Shown here piece after piece: positions 17,792 through 26,788 of a stretch of DNA of 64,000 nucleotides (position 1 is its first letter; the number at the start of each line of letters is the position of its first letter). The notes beneath the pieces are model-generated. The model was not told where the DNA came from. It saw only the letters and a list, made by a program, of their open reading frames with translations, and ran no database searches. The translations under genes were made by a program, and so were the position numbers. The DNA is from DASQPR01 sp963727415 (GTDB lineage Bacteria > Actinomycetota > Actinomycetes > Mycobacteriales > Micromonosporaceae), in the NCBI GenBank assembly GCA_963727415.1, contig CAVSGF010000001.1, forward strand, positions 372,001 through 436,000, in the 5' to 3' direction.

Positions 17792-18859
17792 TCAACGGGG
17801 CGGAGCGGTCTGCCGCGCACCTCCGTCCAGATCGGTCACCGACACATCCCGGCATCTAGCTGCCTGGCGGGCCGGCATCGGTATGCTCACCCGGATCCGG
17901 CATCCGGGCGTGTCCAGGACCCTGATCGAGCCGCCGTGCATCTGCACGATCCAGTGCGCGATCGCGAGACCCAAGCCGGTTCCCTCGGTCCGAGCGCCGC
18001 TACCTGCTCCGTGGGTGAAGCGCTCGAACACACGCTCCCGCTCGGCCACCGGAATGCCCGGACCAGAATCGGATACGTCGATGACAAGGCCGCCGCGGTC
18101 GAGGCCGGCCCCGACCGTGATCAGGCCACCAGGTGGGCTGTGCCGGGCGGCGTTGTCCAGCAGGTTAGCGACGACCTGGTGAAGCCTCTGCGGGTCGGCG
18201 ACCGCGAAGGCGTCCTGAGCGTCGGCGACGAACCGAACCTCGCGCCCGGCGGCCGCCGCGTTGATCGCGGCTTCGCTGAGCGCCGCGTCCACGAACGTGC
18301 CGACGTGGAACGGCGCCACCTCCAGTGCGATCGCGCCGGCGTCGATCCGGGACAGGTCCAGCAACTCGGTGACCAGGCGGCCGAGCCGTTCGGTCTGCGC
18401 CAGCGCGGTACGCATGGTGCCCCGATCGGGGACCTCGACCCCGTCGACGATGTTCTCCAGCACCGCCTGCAGTGCGAAGATCGGAGTACGCAGCTCGTGC
18501 GAGACGTTGGCGATGAGTTCGCGGCGCTGCCGGTCGGCCATATCCAGATCGGCCGCCATCTGATTGAACGCCACGGCCAGCTGCCCGACCTCGTCCTGGG
18601 CGGTGGCGCGTACCCGCCGGGTGTAGTCGCCGCGGGCCATGGCCCGCGCGGCGGCGGTCATCTCGCGCAGCGGTCGTGTCATCCCATGCGCCAGCACCTG
18701 GGATGTCACAAGCGCGACGCCGATCGCGGTCACCGACGTGGCCGGTGGCACCCGGCCGATGCCGAGCCAGAAGACGATCAGGCTGGCGAGGCCGCTGAGC
18801 AGCAGAACCAGTCCGAGTTTGAGCTTGATCCGGCGAACCCAGTCCAGCGGGCGGATCAC
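17792..18859 (-). CDS. HAMP histidine kinase of a two-component pair
   Basis: 355 residues. Start GTG 18859 overlaps the regulator's TGA (GTGA), giving tight coupling. The N-terminus has two close membrane segments (LGLVLLLSGLASLIVFWLGIG; VTAIGVALVTSQVL) with almost no extracellular loop, so it probably senses something in or near the membrane. HAMP (RPLREMTAAARAMARGDY), HisKA (ELIANVSHELRTPIFALQ) and HATPase (NLLDNAARHSPPGG, VSDSGPGIP, GTGLGLAIAHWIV) follow. A tail rich in Arg closes the protein. Confidence 0.9.
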   Translation of the reverse strand: MIRPLDWVRRIKLKLGLVLLLSGLASLIVFWLGIGRVPPATSVTAIGVALVTSQVLAHGMTRPLREMTAAARAMARGDYTRRVRATAQDEVGQLAVAFNQMAADLDMADRQRRELIANVSHELRTPIFALQAVLENIVDGVEVPDRGTMRTALAQTERLGRLVTELLDLSRIDAGAIALEVAPFHVGTFVDAALSEAAINAAAAGREVRFVADAQDAFAVADPQRLHQVVANLLDNAARHSPPGGLITVGAGLDRGGLVIDVSDSGPGIPVAERERVFERFTHGAGSGARTEGTGLGLAIAHWIVQMHGGSIRVLDTPGCRIRVSIPMPARQAARCRDVSVTDLDGGARQTAPPR

Positions 18860-19629
18860 TTCGGTATCTCCAGCGCGTACCCGACACCGTGGACGGTTCG
18901 GATAACGTCGGCGCCGAGCTTGCGGCGTAGTGCCTTGACGTGGCTGTCGACCGTGCGGGTACGGCCCTGGCTGCCCCATGAGCTACCGGAAGCGCCATCG
19001 GCCCAGCCCCACACCTGGGCGAGCAGGCGTTCTCGGGGCAGCACCGCTCGTGGCCGACTGGCCAGGTGCGTGAGCAGCTCGAACTCGATCGGTGTAAGGT
19101 GCACCTCCACTCCAGATCGGCGGACCCGGCGCTCGATGGTGTCGATCTCCAGGTCGCCGACCACGATCGGCGGCGAGGTGTCCGCGGCACGGTGCGTCGT
19201 CCGCTCGGCCCGGCGCAGTACGGCGTGCACTCGGGCGGCGAGCTCGCGCAGCGAGAACGGCTTGGTGAGGTAGTCGTCCGCACCCACCGCGAGGCCGACC
19301 AGCAGATCGGTTTCATCGTCACGCGCGGTCAGCATGATGATCGGTAGCGGCCGGTCAGCCTGGATGCGTCGGCACACCTCAAGCCCATCGAAGCCGGGCA
19401 GCATAATGTCGAGCACCACCAGGTCTGGGCGGAACCGCGCGGCGGCCGCAACCCCGCTCGGTCCGTCCACGGCGGTCGCCACCTCGAAACCCTCCGCGCG
19501 CAGCCGTGCCGACACCGCATCGGCGATGGTGCGCTCGTCCTCGATCACAAGGACCTGGCGCCGGCGGTCCGGCACGCTTTGATACGTGCGGGGGAGCCTA
19601 TCCGGTCGTGGTGTCACAGCGGCCTCCAT
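18856..19629 (-). CDS. OmpR/PhoB-type response regulator
   Basis: 257 residues. The receiver domain has the acidic pair in VLVIEDERT, phosphoacceptor Asp74 in LVVLDIMLPGFDG, and the Lys in YLTKPFS. The C-terminal winged-helix domain has EVHLTPIEFELLTHLASRP and DVIRTVHGVGYALE. A Ser/Gly insert (WADGASGSSWGSQGRTRTVD) lengthens the transactivation loop. About 25 extra residues precede the usual start; an internal GTG giving VPDRRRQVLVIEDE is possible. It pairs with the downstream kinase and may govern the neighbouring envelope genes, which is inference. Confidence 0.9.
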   Translation of the reverse strand: MEAAVTPRPDRLPRTYQSVPDRRRQVLVIEDERTIADAVSARLRAEGFEVATAVDGPSGVAAAARFRPDLVVLDIMLPGFDGLEVCRRIQADRPLPIIMLTARDDETDLLVGLAVGADDYLTKPFSLRELAARVHAVLRRAERTTHRAADTSPPIVVGDLEIDTIERRVRRSGVEVHLTPIEFELLTHLASRPRAVLPRERLLAQVWGWADGASGSSWGSQGRTRTVDSHVKALRRKLGADVIRTVHGVGYALEIPK

Positions 19630-19713
19630 GCCGGAGACGCTATCGGCACGACGTTCGGGTCCCGCGTGAGCGATGTGCAGGAGTTGTGAAGGTCTGCGCG
19701 AGACTGACTAGTG

Positions 19714-19770
19714 CGCACCGTGGCTGCGCAGCGCCACGCTAATACGCACCGTGGCTGCGCAGCACCACGC
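19714..19770. repeat. 26-bp direct repeat across a stop codon
   Basis: The copies at 19714-19739 and 19745-19770 differ at one base. The second copy encodes the C-terminal SHG of the glycosylphosphotransferase; the first begins at its TAG stop. Confidence 0.85.
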
Positions 19771-21289
19771 CGACCGTGCGCCACAGGATGGTCAGGTCGA
19801 ACGCGAGCGACCAGTTGTCCACGTAATACAGGTCGAGACGGACCGCGTCATCCCATGACAGGTCCGACCGGCCGGACACCTGCCAGAGGCCGGTCATGCC
19901 CGGCCGGACAAGCAGCCGGCGCCGGACGTCGCCAAGGAAGTCGCCATCCTCGGCTGGCAGCGGCCGCGGCCCGACCAGCGACATGTCGCCGAGCAGCACG
20001 TTGATGAGCTGTGGCAACTCGTCGAGCGAGCTGGCGCGCAACCAGCGCCCGACACCGAAGACGCGCGGATCCTTGCGGATCTTGAACAGCATGCCGTCGC
20101 CCTCGTTCTCCTGGACGAGCGTGGCCTTGCGCTCCTCGGCGTCGACGTACATGGTCCGGAACTTCCAGACCGAGAAGACCTTTCCCTCGCGTCCGGTGCG
20201 GCGCTGCCGGAAGAAGATCGGTCCCCGATCGGAGATGGCGATGGCCACGGCGACCAGCACGAACAGCGGTGCGGCTAGCAGCAGGCCGATAGCGGCGATG
20301 GCGCGGTCCAGGACGTTCTTGACCAGCCAGGAAATCCCGGCGAGCTTGGGCTCCTCGACGTAGAGCAGCGGCAGGCCCTCGACCGGACGAACGTGCACGC
20401 GCGGGCCGGCGATGTCGGTGAGCTGGGGCGCGACCACCAGGTCGACGCCGGTGCCCTCCAGTTGCCAGGCCAGCCGTCTCAGGTCGGCGCGATCGGCGCT
20501 GGCCGAACCGCACACCGCGACGGTGTCCGCGCCGATCTCGCGCACCAGGTCCATCACGTCACGGCCGGAGTACACCTCAATCGGCGACTTGCGCCGGGCG
20601 TTGGTACCGGGGCGCTCGGTCAAGTGGACACCGATCGGCACCATGCCGGAGAACTTGGTCCGGGTAATCGCCGTGTAAACCTCAAGCGCCTCGGACAGCG
20701 TGCCGATGAGCAGGACCCGGTGACTCGCGCCGCCACGGCCGCGAACCATATGCAGGAACCGCCGTGCCGCTGCCCGGAGGACGAGGACATAAAGGAGGCC
20801 GGCGCCCAAGGCGACGGCCACGGAGACACGCGAGAGGTCCTGGCCCTTCTTGAAGGTGAACGCCAGGAACGACACGATCGCCATCATGGTGATCGACGCC
20901 CGCACCACACGTTTGAACTCGTCGGTGCCCATGCCGAGGTAGCGGCGGTCATAGCCGCCGTGGCCCCAGAGCACGATCAGCCAGAAGACCGGGAGCAAGG
21001 CGTATGCCAGGAAATGCAGCAGACCAAGTGCGTTGGTGAACTTCGCCTGCGCCTGGGGCACCACGTTCAGGGCGGTATAGCTGGCCAGAAGAACCGCGAT
21101 CAGGTCAGTCAAGATCAGAAAGCCGGCGTACGGCCGGTGCCAGGTCGCGATCCGGCGGTGCCGGGCCCAGATCTCGCTACGGGGCACCCCGTTTGTCGAC
21201 GTCATGGGGCGCTCATCGCGCACACCGTTGATCGACCTCCATGCGGGCTTGGTGTCGGTCGTGGGCGGCCGGAGACTTGTTGTCACCAT
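19739..21289 (-). CDS. WbaP-type polyprenyl glycosylphosphotransferase
   Basis: 516 residues from ATG 21289, which has GGGAGGA seven bases upstream. A GTG at 21496 with AAGGGG would add 69 Pro/Gly-rich residues, so the start is open. It is expected to move a sugar-1-phosphate to undecaprenyl phosphate, the first step of a surface polysaccharide. It has four N-terminal membrane segments, a CoA-binding-like middle (HRVLLIGTLSEALEVYTAI), a fifth hydrophobic stretch, then the catalytic domain: FFRQRRTGREGKVFSVWKFR, SLDELPQLINVLLGDMSLVG, GPRPLP, and RPGMTGLWQVSGRSDLSW. It may make the lipid-linked substrate for the LCP enzymes nearby. Confidence 0.9.
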   Translation of the reverse strand: MVTTSLRPPTTDTKPAWRSINGVRDERPMTSTNGVPRSEIWARHRRIATWHRPYAGFLILTDLIAVLLASYTALNVVPQAQAKFTNALGLLHFLAYALLPVFWLIVLWGHGGYDRRYLGMGTDEFKRVVRASITMMAIVSFLAFTFKKGQDLSRVSVAVALGAGLLYVLVLRAAARRFLHMVRGRGGASHRVLLIGTLSEALEVYTAITRTKFSGMVPIGVHLTERPGTNARRKSPIEVYSGRDVMDLVREIGADTVAVCGSASADRADLRRLAWQLEGTGVDLVVAPQLTDIAGPRVHVRPVEGLPLLYVEEPKLAGISWLVKNVLDRAIAAIGLLLAAPLFVLVAVAIAISDRGPIFFRQRRTGREGKVFSVWKFRTMYVDAEERKATLVQENEGDGMLFKIRKDPRVFGVGRWLRASSLDELPQLINVLLGDMSLVGPRPLPAEDGDFLGDVRRRLLVRPGMTGLWQVSGRSDLSWDDAVRLDLYYVDNWSLAFDLTILWRTVGVVLRSHGAY

Positions 21290-21613
21290 GAGTGGGTCCT
21301 CCCGCGCCCTGCTGACCGGCTTCGCCGGTCCCGAACGGACGAAACCACCACCGGCTCGACCGGTTGCGCCGTGTACGGGAGGGGCGAGGCCCGCCTGACC
21401 GGCGGTGGAGCCGCCGGTCGATCCTTCGAATGCTGGTCCGTGCACACCGACATCGGGGTGCGAAGACCGGCCCGCGCCGGGCGCCGAATCGTTCACGGTG
21501 CCCCTTAGTGTGCCATGTCGTCGCGATCGTTCGATGTCGACCGCCCGACACTAGTGCGCATTACGCGGCGTGTCGATATGCAAAGGTGAGCCAGGCTGTA
21601 CATTCACTGTGAG

Positions 21614-22471
21614 TCACCGGACGAGTCTCGACAGTCGCCGATCCGCCAACGGTTTGCCACCGGTCTGGCACGTAGGGCAGTACTGGAAGCTGGAGTCGGC
21701 GAACGAGACCTCACGAATGGTGTCACCGCACACCGGGCACGGCAGGCCGGTTCGGGCATGGACCTGCAACCCGGACCGCTTTTCCCCCTTGAGTTCAGCG
21801 GCCTTCTGACCCACCGAGCGATCGACCGCACCGGTCAGCACCGCGCGCATCGCCTCGTACAACCGATCGATCTGCTCGTCGCTTAGCCGGTTGGTGATGG
21901 CGAACGGGGACGCCTTGGCCGCGTGCAGGATCTCGTCGGAGTAGGCGTTGCCGACGCCTGCGATCACCTCCTGCTCCTTGATGACGCCCTTGAGCTGTCC
22001 GCGCCGGCCACGCAGGGCACGGGCGAACTCGTCTCGGCTGACCGCCAGCGCGTCCGGACCGAGGCGCGACACACCCGGCACGTCGTTGGCGTCCCGGACC
22101 AGATACGCGGCCAGCTTCTTCTGGGTACCGGCCTCGGTCAGGTCGAAGCCCGAGCCGTCGTCGAGCCGGATCCGGAGCGCGATCGGTCCCTTACCTGGCC
22201 GCGGTGGTGCCGGCGTGATCGCGTCCCGGTAGTGCAGCCAGCCGGCTCGGGCCAGGTGAATCACCAGATGAAGGTCACCCTCAAGGTGAATGTCGAGGAA
22301 CTTTCCGTGCCGGGAGGCACCGGTGATCAACGCACCGTGCGCGGCTTGAATCGGCGGATCAAACGTCTTCAGCGCGCTGATCGCGGCCACGTCGACCCGC
22401 TCGATGCGGTGGCCGGCCGCTCGTTCGGTGAGGTACACCGCAAGAGCTTCGACCTCTGGCAGTTCAGGCAT
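21614..22471 (-). CDS. Fpg/Nei-family DNA glycosylase
   Basis: 285 residues. A base-excision repair glycosylase/AP lyase. The N-terminal Pro2-Glu3 pair (MPELPEVEALAVYL) is the catalytic end. The helix-two-turn-helix reads IAGVGNAYSDEILHAAK. The zinc finger is Cys4 with CPVCGDTIREVSF and FQYCPTCQTGGK. The Lys58-type residue lies in RHGKFLDIHL. The conserved intercalation loop differs from classical Fpg, so it may be one of the actinobacterial Nei/Fpg variants and 8-oxoG specificity should not be assumed. It is divergent from the glycosyltransferase gene, with starts 72 bases apart. Confidence 0.88.
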   Translation of the reverse strand: MPELPEVEALAVYLTERAAGHRIERVDVAAISALKTFDPPIQAAHGALITGASRHGKFLDIHLEGDLHLVIHLARAGWLHYRDAITPAPPRPGKGPIALRIRLDDGSGFDLTEAGTQKKLAAYLVRDANDVPGVSRLGPDALAVSRDEFARALRGRRGQLKGVIKEQEVIAGVGNAYSDEILHAAKASPFAITNRLSDEQIDRLYEAMRAVLTGAVDRSVGQKAAELKGEKRSGLQVHARTGLPCPVCGDTIREVSFADSSFQYCPTCQTGGKPLADRRLSRLVR

Positions 22472-22542
22472 GCTCCCAGTCTGCCGTAAGGTTGGCGCCG
22501 ACTGCGAAGTGTGAGCGGTCCGGTCCGGAGGGTGGGTGCCGA

Positions 22543-23757
22543 ATGAAGGTTCTGATCGCCCACAACCGCTATTCGTCGGCTCAGCCGTCGGGCGAGAACA
22601 CGATGGTCGACAATGAAATTGCGCAGTTGACCGAGGCCGGAATCGAGGTCATCCCGTTCCTGCGGTCCTCGGACGACATCGCCGGGCTGCCGCTGTCCCG
22701 CAAGGCGGCCCTGCCGCTATCGCCGATCTACTCCCGCTCGGCCACGCGGGAACTCGCCGACCTGATCCAGCGCCATCAGCCGTCACTCATGCATCTGCAT
22801 AACCCGTACCCATTGCTGTCGCCGTGGGTCGTCCGCACCGCGCACAAGCTCGACGTACCGGTGGTCCAGACGATCCACAACTTCCGGCACGTGTGCGCCG
22901 CGGCCACGTTCGTACGGGACGGCCGCGATTGCCGCGACTGCGTCGGGAAGGCCTTTCCGACGCCCGCGATCAAGCACAACTGCTACCGCGGGTCGAAGGC
23001 ACAGAGTGCGATCATGGCGACCACCCTGACCATCCATCGGGGGACCTGGCATTCGGTCGATCGGTTCATCGCCTTGACCGATGGCATCGCGGCCTACCTC
23101 AAGGAATACGGCATCGCCGAGGACCGGATAACCGTCAAGCCGAACGCCGTGCCGGATCCCGGGCGGGCACCGGCCACCCCGGGCGAAGGCTTCGTCTGTG
23201 TCGGCCGGCTGACTCCGGAGAAGGGCATCGGCCTGCTGCTGGAAGCCTGGCAGCGGCACCCCGATGGGAAGCTCGGCACGCTGCGCGTGATCGGTGACGG
23301 CCCGATGCGAGCCGAGGTTGAATCGGTCGCGGGGCAGCGCGGAGACGTCGAATTCCTTGGCCTGGTTCCACACGACCGGGTGCAGGCGCTGATGCGTGCG
23401 GCCGCCGTGGTGGTGGTGCCGTCGCTGTGGAACGACGTGCTGCCCACCGTGATCATCGAGGCCATGGCCAACGGCCGGCCGGTGCTCGGCACTAGTCGGG
23501 GCGGAATCCCGTATGTCATCGGCGTGGGCGAACCGGCGCCCGGCGGTTGGGTGGTCGAGCCAACGGTCGACGCGCTGGCGGAGGCGCTGCCGGATGTGCT
23601 CGCGCAATCCGACCCGGTCGGACTCGCCGCCCGGCTGCGGTATTTGGCCAAGTTCGTGCCGGATGTGGTGCTCGACGAGCTCATCGAGGCGTACCGGTTG
23701 ACCATCACCCGGCATGCCGCGTTCGGAACGGCGGGTGGAGGTGGTGTCCGCGACTAG
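22543..23757 (+). CDS. GT4-family glycosyltransferase
   Basis: 404 residues. The ATG at 22543 is preceded by GGAGGG. The GT-B fold is evident: HNRYSSAQPSGENTMVDNE loop, a Cys-rich segment (HVCAAATFVRDGRDCRDCVG ... NCYRGSKAQS) typical of one GT4 subgroup, FVCVGRLTPEKGIGLLLEAW at the start of the nucleotide-sugar domain, and PTVIIEAMANGRPVLGT with the E-x7-E signature. It probably adds a hexose to a lipid-linked or secreted glycan; donor and acceptor cannot be read. Its stop overlaps the convergent CDP-alcohol transferase stop by 4 bases. Confidence 0.88.
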   Translation: MKVLIAHNRYSSAQPSGENTMVDNEIAQLTEAGIEVIPFLRSSDDIAGLPLSRKAALPLSPIYSRSATRELADLIQRHQPSLMHLHNPYPLLSPWVVRTAHKLDVPVVQTIHNFRHVCAAATFVRDGRDCRDCVGKAFPTPAIKHNCYRGSKAQSAIMATTLTIHRGTWHSVDRFIALTDGIAAYLKEYGIAEDRITVKPNAVPDPGRAPATPGEGFVCVGRLTPEKGIGLLLEAWQRHPDGKLGTLRVIGDGPMRAEVESVAGQRGDVEFLGLVPHDRVQALMRAAAVVVVPSLWNDVLPTVIIEAMANGRPVLGTSRGGIPYVIGVGEPAPGGWVVEPTVDALAEALPDVLAQSDPVGLAARLRYLAKFVPDVVLDELIEAYRLTITRHAAFGTAGGGGVRD

Positions 23758-24476
23758 CGAATCGTCTTCACCGTCGCGCTCGCGATGCTGGCGGCCAGGA
23801 ACGAAGCGTTGACCACGGTGAACGCAACCATGACCCAGATCAGATAGCCGGGCACCAGGGCGATCGCGAGAGCGAGCAAAGTGATCATTACCGCGTAGTC
23901 ACGTGACAGCTTGATCACCCGTACCGGCCACGACGTGGATGGCACGAGGCTGACGGCGTCATCGCCCTTCGCCAGCACCGACGTAACCAAGTTGATCATC
24001 CAGCATCCGGCGAACATCGCCACGAACCAGGCAGGGATGCCCGGCCGGTACCGCACCGCGACCGCGCTCACGGCACTGACCAGCGAGATCTGCACCGCCA
24101 CATCAACCAGAATGTCCAGCCGGGCGCCGAGCGCGGTGCCCCGCCTGGCCACCCGCGCCAACTGCCCGTCGGCGCAGTCGAACTGGTACGCGACGTGCCA
24201 GATCACGAGGGCCACCAGGCCAACCACGAGCGCCGGTAAGTGACCGGAATGCATCGGTCCAGACAGCGCGACGACGGCAATCGACATGCCTACGCCGAGG
24301 CAGAAGTTGACCACGGTCAGCACGGTCGGGGCCAGGCCCAGCCGGTATCCGGCGAGGGCGATCCGGGCCCCGATCGGCTGGTCGATCGCCTCCGACAGCA
24401 GGCCACCGCCGCGATTGGTGGCCAGAAAGTCGGCGGCGGTGGGGCGCGGCCGGGCCGCGGTCGGTGCCACGCTCAC
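23754..24476 (-). CDS. CDP-alcohol phosphatidyltransferase family membrane protein
   Basis: 240 residues from GTG 24476, chosen because GGAGG lies eight bases upstream; the frame stays open up to 24599. The full signature D-x2-DG-x2-AR-x8-G-x3-D-x3-D is present (DCADGQLARVARRG, then GARLDILVD), so the metal-dependent transferase site is intact. About six hydrophobic segments follow. Such enzymes join a CDP-linked group to an alcohol to make phospholipids or related lipids such as phosphatidylinositol phosphate; which one cannot be told here. It is next to glycan genes and possibly supplies a lipid anchor. Confidence 0.85.
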   Translation of the reverse strand: MSVAPTAARPRPTAADFLATNRGGGLLSEAIDQPIGARIALAGYRLGLAPTVLTVVNFCLGVGMSIAVVALSGPMHSGHLPALVVGLVALVIWHVAYQFDCADGQLARVARRGTALGARLDILVDVAVQISLVSAVSAVAVRYRPGIPAWFVAMFAGCWMINLVTSVLAKGDDAVSLVPSTSWPVRVIKLSRDYAVMITLLALAIALVPGYLIWVMVAFTVVNASFLAASIASATVKTIR

Positions 24477-24805
24477 GCTGTTGACCTCCGGTGGTCTGCT
24501 GCTCGCGCGGGCGGTGCGCCGGGCGCGGATTCCCGCATGATACGGCGCCGCCACCGGGTCTGTGCGAATGCTGTGTTCCCGGGACCGTGTGACCAGCACC
24601 GGACTCAGATGGGCCAGATAGAGCGGAAAGCTCGCCTGAAATGTGGCATTCAGGACAAATCGTCGAAGTCAGGTCTTGAGACTTCGCCTAAACGGGGCCA
24701 CCATATCCGTACCGTCCGTGATCGAGGGGTTTCGCGATCTGACCGTCCCGCGCGGTTCCGAGATGGTCCCGCAGCCGGGGCGCACGTCCAAGGGGTGATG
24801 CGCAG
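24477..24805. other. Intergenic region between divergent genes
   Basis: 329 bases between the phosphatidyltransferase and CBS genes. It must hold both promoters. It contains AAGGGG just before the CBS start and a small palindrome (gatcgaggggtttcgcgatc, about 24720-24739). No small ORF, RNA or clear promoter hexamer was identified. Confidence 0.4.
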
Positions 24806-25204
24806 ATGCAGGTACGCGACGCAATGACGAAGGCCGTGCTGATCGTGGGCCCAGAGCACACCATCCGTCAGGTCGCTCAGTTGATGACCAACCGCCGCGT
24901 CGGCTCGGCGGTCGTTGTGGACCCGGAGATGTCCGGCGTAGGGATAATGACCGAGCGCGACGTGCTGTACGCCATCGGCCGCAACCTCGACCCCGACGTT
25001 GAGCGGGCGACCAACCACCTGACCTGGGAAGTCGTGTACGCCGGGCCGGAGTGGACGCTGGAAGAAGCGGCGTCGGCGATGATCCGCGGCGGCTTCCGGC
25101 ACCTGGTTGTCATGGATCATGACGAGGTCCAGGGAGTCATTTCGGTCCGCGACATCATCCGGGTCTGGACCGAACAGCGGCGGATGGCTGCCTCCCCGGC
25201 GTGA
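24806..25204 (+). CDS. Two-CBS-domain protein
   Basis: 132 residues made of a Bateman pair. CBS1: VRDAMTKAVLIVGPEHTIRQ to GIMTERDVLYAIG. CBS2: VVYAGPEWTLEEAASAMIRG to GVISVRDIIRVW. Such stand-alone pairs bind adenine nucleotides and often regulate an enzyme or transporter in trans. No partner is fused. The ATG is preceded by AAGGGG ten bases upstream. The gene is monocistronic or leads weakly into the aminotransferase 105 bases on. Confidence 0.88.
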   Translation: MQVRDAMTKAVLIVGPEHTIRQVAQLMTNRRVGSAVVVDPEMSGVGIMTERDVLYAIGRNLDPDVERATNHLTWEVVYAGPEWTLEEAASAMIRGGFRHLVVMDHDEVQGVISVRDIIRVWTEQRRMAASPA

Positions 25205-25309
25205 GGGCTCGTTAGCTGATCCGGGCTGAGCTGCGGTTCGACGCCCGAATGGTGGACGTAAGGCGCGCCTGTCGCGGCGTGTCACGGCCCGATCCGTACG
25301 CTGTTCGCC

Positions 25310-26401
25310 ATGACTGCCGAGCAGCTGATCTCGTTCGCCCGTGGTGCCCCCTCCATCGACATCGTCGACGTTGACGGCCTCAAGGCCGCCGCGATCCGTG
25401 CCTTCGAAGCCGATCCGGTTGGCGCGACCGCGTACGGGACGTCGATCGGCTACGTCCCTCTGCGCAAGTGGATCGCAGACAAGCACGGCGTCGATGCCCA
25501 ACAGGTCCTGGTGACCAACGGGTCGCTGCAGGCCGATGCCTTCTTGTTCGACTACCTGATCAAGCCCGGCGACGCCGTCGTGGTGGAGAAGCCGACGTAC
25601 GACCGCACCCTGCTCAACCTCAAGACCCTGGGCGCCGAGGTGCACCAGGTGACGTTGGACAGCGAGGGCATCGACGTGGACGAGCTTCGCAAGCTGCTCG
25701 AGTCCGGGGTCCGGCCGAAACTCGCGCACATCATCCCGAACTTCCAGAACCCGGCCGGGGTGACGCTCAGCGCCGGCCGGCGTCGCGAGCTGCTTGGCCT
25801 GGCCAAGGAGTACGGCTTCACCATCTTCGAGGACGACCCGTACGCCGATATCCGCTTTCGTGGTGACCGGCTGCCGAGCATGCTGTCCCAAGACACCGAT
25901 GACGTCGTGGTGCACGCCAGCTCGTTCACGAAGACCGTGTGCCCCGGTGTCCGCGTCGGTTATCTGGTGGGACCGAAGCAGATCATCGCCGACATCGCCA
26001 AGCGCGCCACCAACCTCTACATCTCGCCCGGCATGGTGTCCGAAGCGATCGTTTACCAGTTCTGTGTCTCCGGCGATATCGATACTTCGATCGCGACGGT
26101 CAGCGCCGCCCTCGGTGAGCGGGCCGCCCGCCTGGCCGCCTCGCTCCGCGAGCACATCCCCGGTGCCCGGTTCACCGAACCCGACGGGGGGTACTTCCTT
26201 TGGGTGGAACTGCCTGATGACGTTGAGGTCGACAAGGTTGTTCCGGCCGCGGTCGAGCGTGGCGTAGCGGTGGTCAAGGGCAGCGACTTCCTACTCGAAG
26301 GTGGCGGGCACGCACTGCGCCTAGCCTTCTCGGCGGTCACGATTGACCAGATAGATGAAGGTGTCCGCCGTTTGGCGGATGCGATCACCGCGACTCGTTG
26401 A
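25310..26401 (+). CDS. PLP-dependent aminotransferase (MocR/2-aminoadipate type fold I)
   Basis: 363 residues. A class I/II aminotransferase without the GntR DNA-binding domain. The substrate loop is YGTSIGYVPLRKWIADKHG; the PLP phosphate region is VTNGSLQADAFLFDYL; the Asp contacting the pyridine N lies in FEDDPYADIRF; the Schiff-base Lys208 is in SSFTKTVCPGVRVGYL. This layout matches 2-aminoadipate/valine-type transaminases (LysN-like). The substrate is not determined. The N-terminus is short, starting in ISFARGAPS, typical for the subgroup. Confidence 0.87.
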   Translation: MTAEQLISFARGAPSIDIVDVDGLKAAAIRAFEADPVGATAYGTSIGYVPLRKWIADKHGVDAQQVLVTNGSLQADAFLFDYLIKPGDAVVVEKPTYDRTLLNLKTLGAEVHQVTLDSEGIDVDELRKLLESGVRPKLAHIIPNFQNPAGVTLSAGRRRELLGLAKEYGFTIFEDDPYADIRFRGDRLPSMLSQDTDDVVVHASSFTKTVCPGVRVGYLVGPKQIIADIAKRATNLYISPGMVSEAIVYQFCVSGDIDTSIATVSAALGERAARLAASLREHIPGARFTEPDGGYFLWVELPDDVEVDKVVPAAVERGVAVVKGSDFLLEGGGHALRLAFSAVTIDQIDEGVRRLADAITATR

Positions 26402-26421
26402 GCAGTCGCTCAACGAAATTG

Positions 26422-26459
26422 AGCGGGTGGATTACCCAATTGAGCGTGATCCACCCGCT
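26422..26459 (+). terminator. Hairpin terminator after aminotransferase
   Basis: 11-bp perfect stem (agcgggtggat / atccacccgct) with a 16-base loop, 20 bases after the aminotransferase stop, followed by ttcgtg. It is the first of two hairpins in this gap. Confidence 0.7.
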
Positions 26460-26553
26460 TTCGTGTAACCAAAACGTGATCTGATCCCGGTTCCGACACC
26501 GGTCACGATGGCCGAAAATTTCGACCAGACCTAACCTCCCGCCCCATATAGGG

Positions 26554-26606
26554 CCCGGGCGGACCGGAATCCCCCACCCCCAACCGGCCCGCCCGGGTTC
26601 TGTTTT
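26554..26606 (+). terminator. Second, strong hairpin with T-rich tail
   Basis: 14-base arms (26554-26567 and 26584-26597) with one mismatch and a C-rich 16-base loop, followed by ttctgtttt. It looks like an intrinsic terminator. It stands alone between the aminotransferase and corA genes with no ORF just before it, so it might end an unrecognised small transcript. Confidence 0.65.
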
Positions 26607-26668
26607 CGCGGCCGCGCCCGGAGGTCTCGCGGCGCCGCCCGGAAGTTTCGCGGCCGCGCCCGGACGCT
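26606..26668. repeat. Three 21-bp tandem repeats
   Basis: Units start at 26606, 26627 and 26648; each carries tcgcgg(cc/cg)(gc/cc)gcccgga. They fill the space between the terminator and corA. On the minus strand they would encode Gly-Arg-Arg-Glu-Thr-Ser-type repeats, but no convincing gene exists there. Confidence 0.75.
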
Positions 26669-26788
26669 GAGCGGACCGGGCAGTCGGGATCCGCGCATGC
26701 GTTCAAGCCCGATCTTCTAGCCGTGCGGTCGTGGCTCGTCGGATACGTACACTTCCACCGGTTGCCGAAGTCTGCTGGGGGTGGTGTG

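Noticed and set aside
17657..19273. A 538-codon plus-strand open frame opposite the histidine kinase and regulator
   Set aside because: It is the complement of two well-supported genes with clear kinase and receiver motifs; its own translation is His/Arg/Asp-rich without any domain. Long antisense frames are expected in high-GC DNA.
24477..24805. Riboswitch or tRNA before the CBS gene
   Set aside because: No cloverleaf, T-loop or known aptamer pattern could be found by eye.
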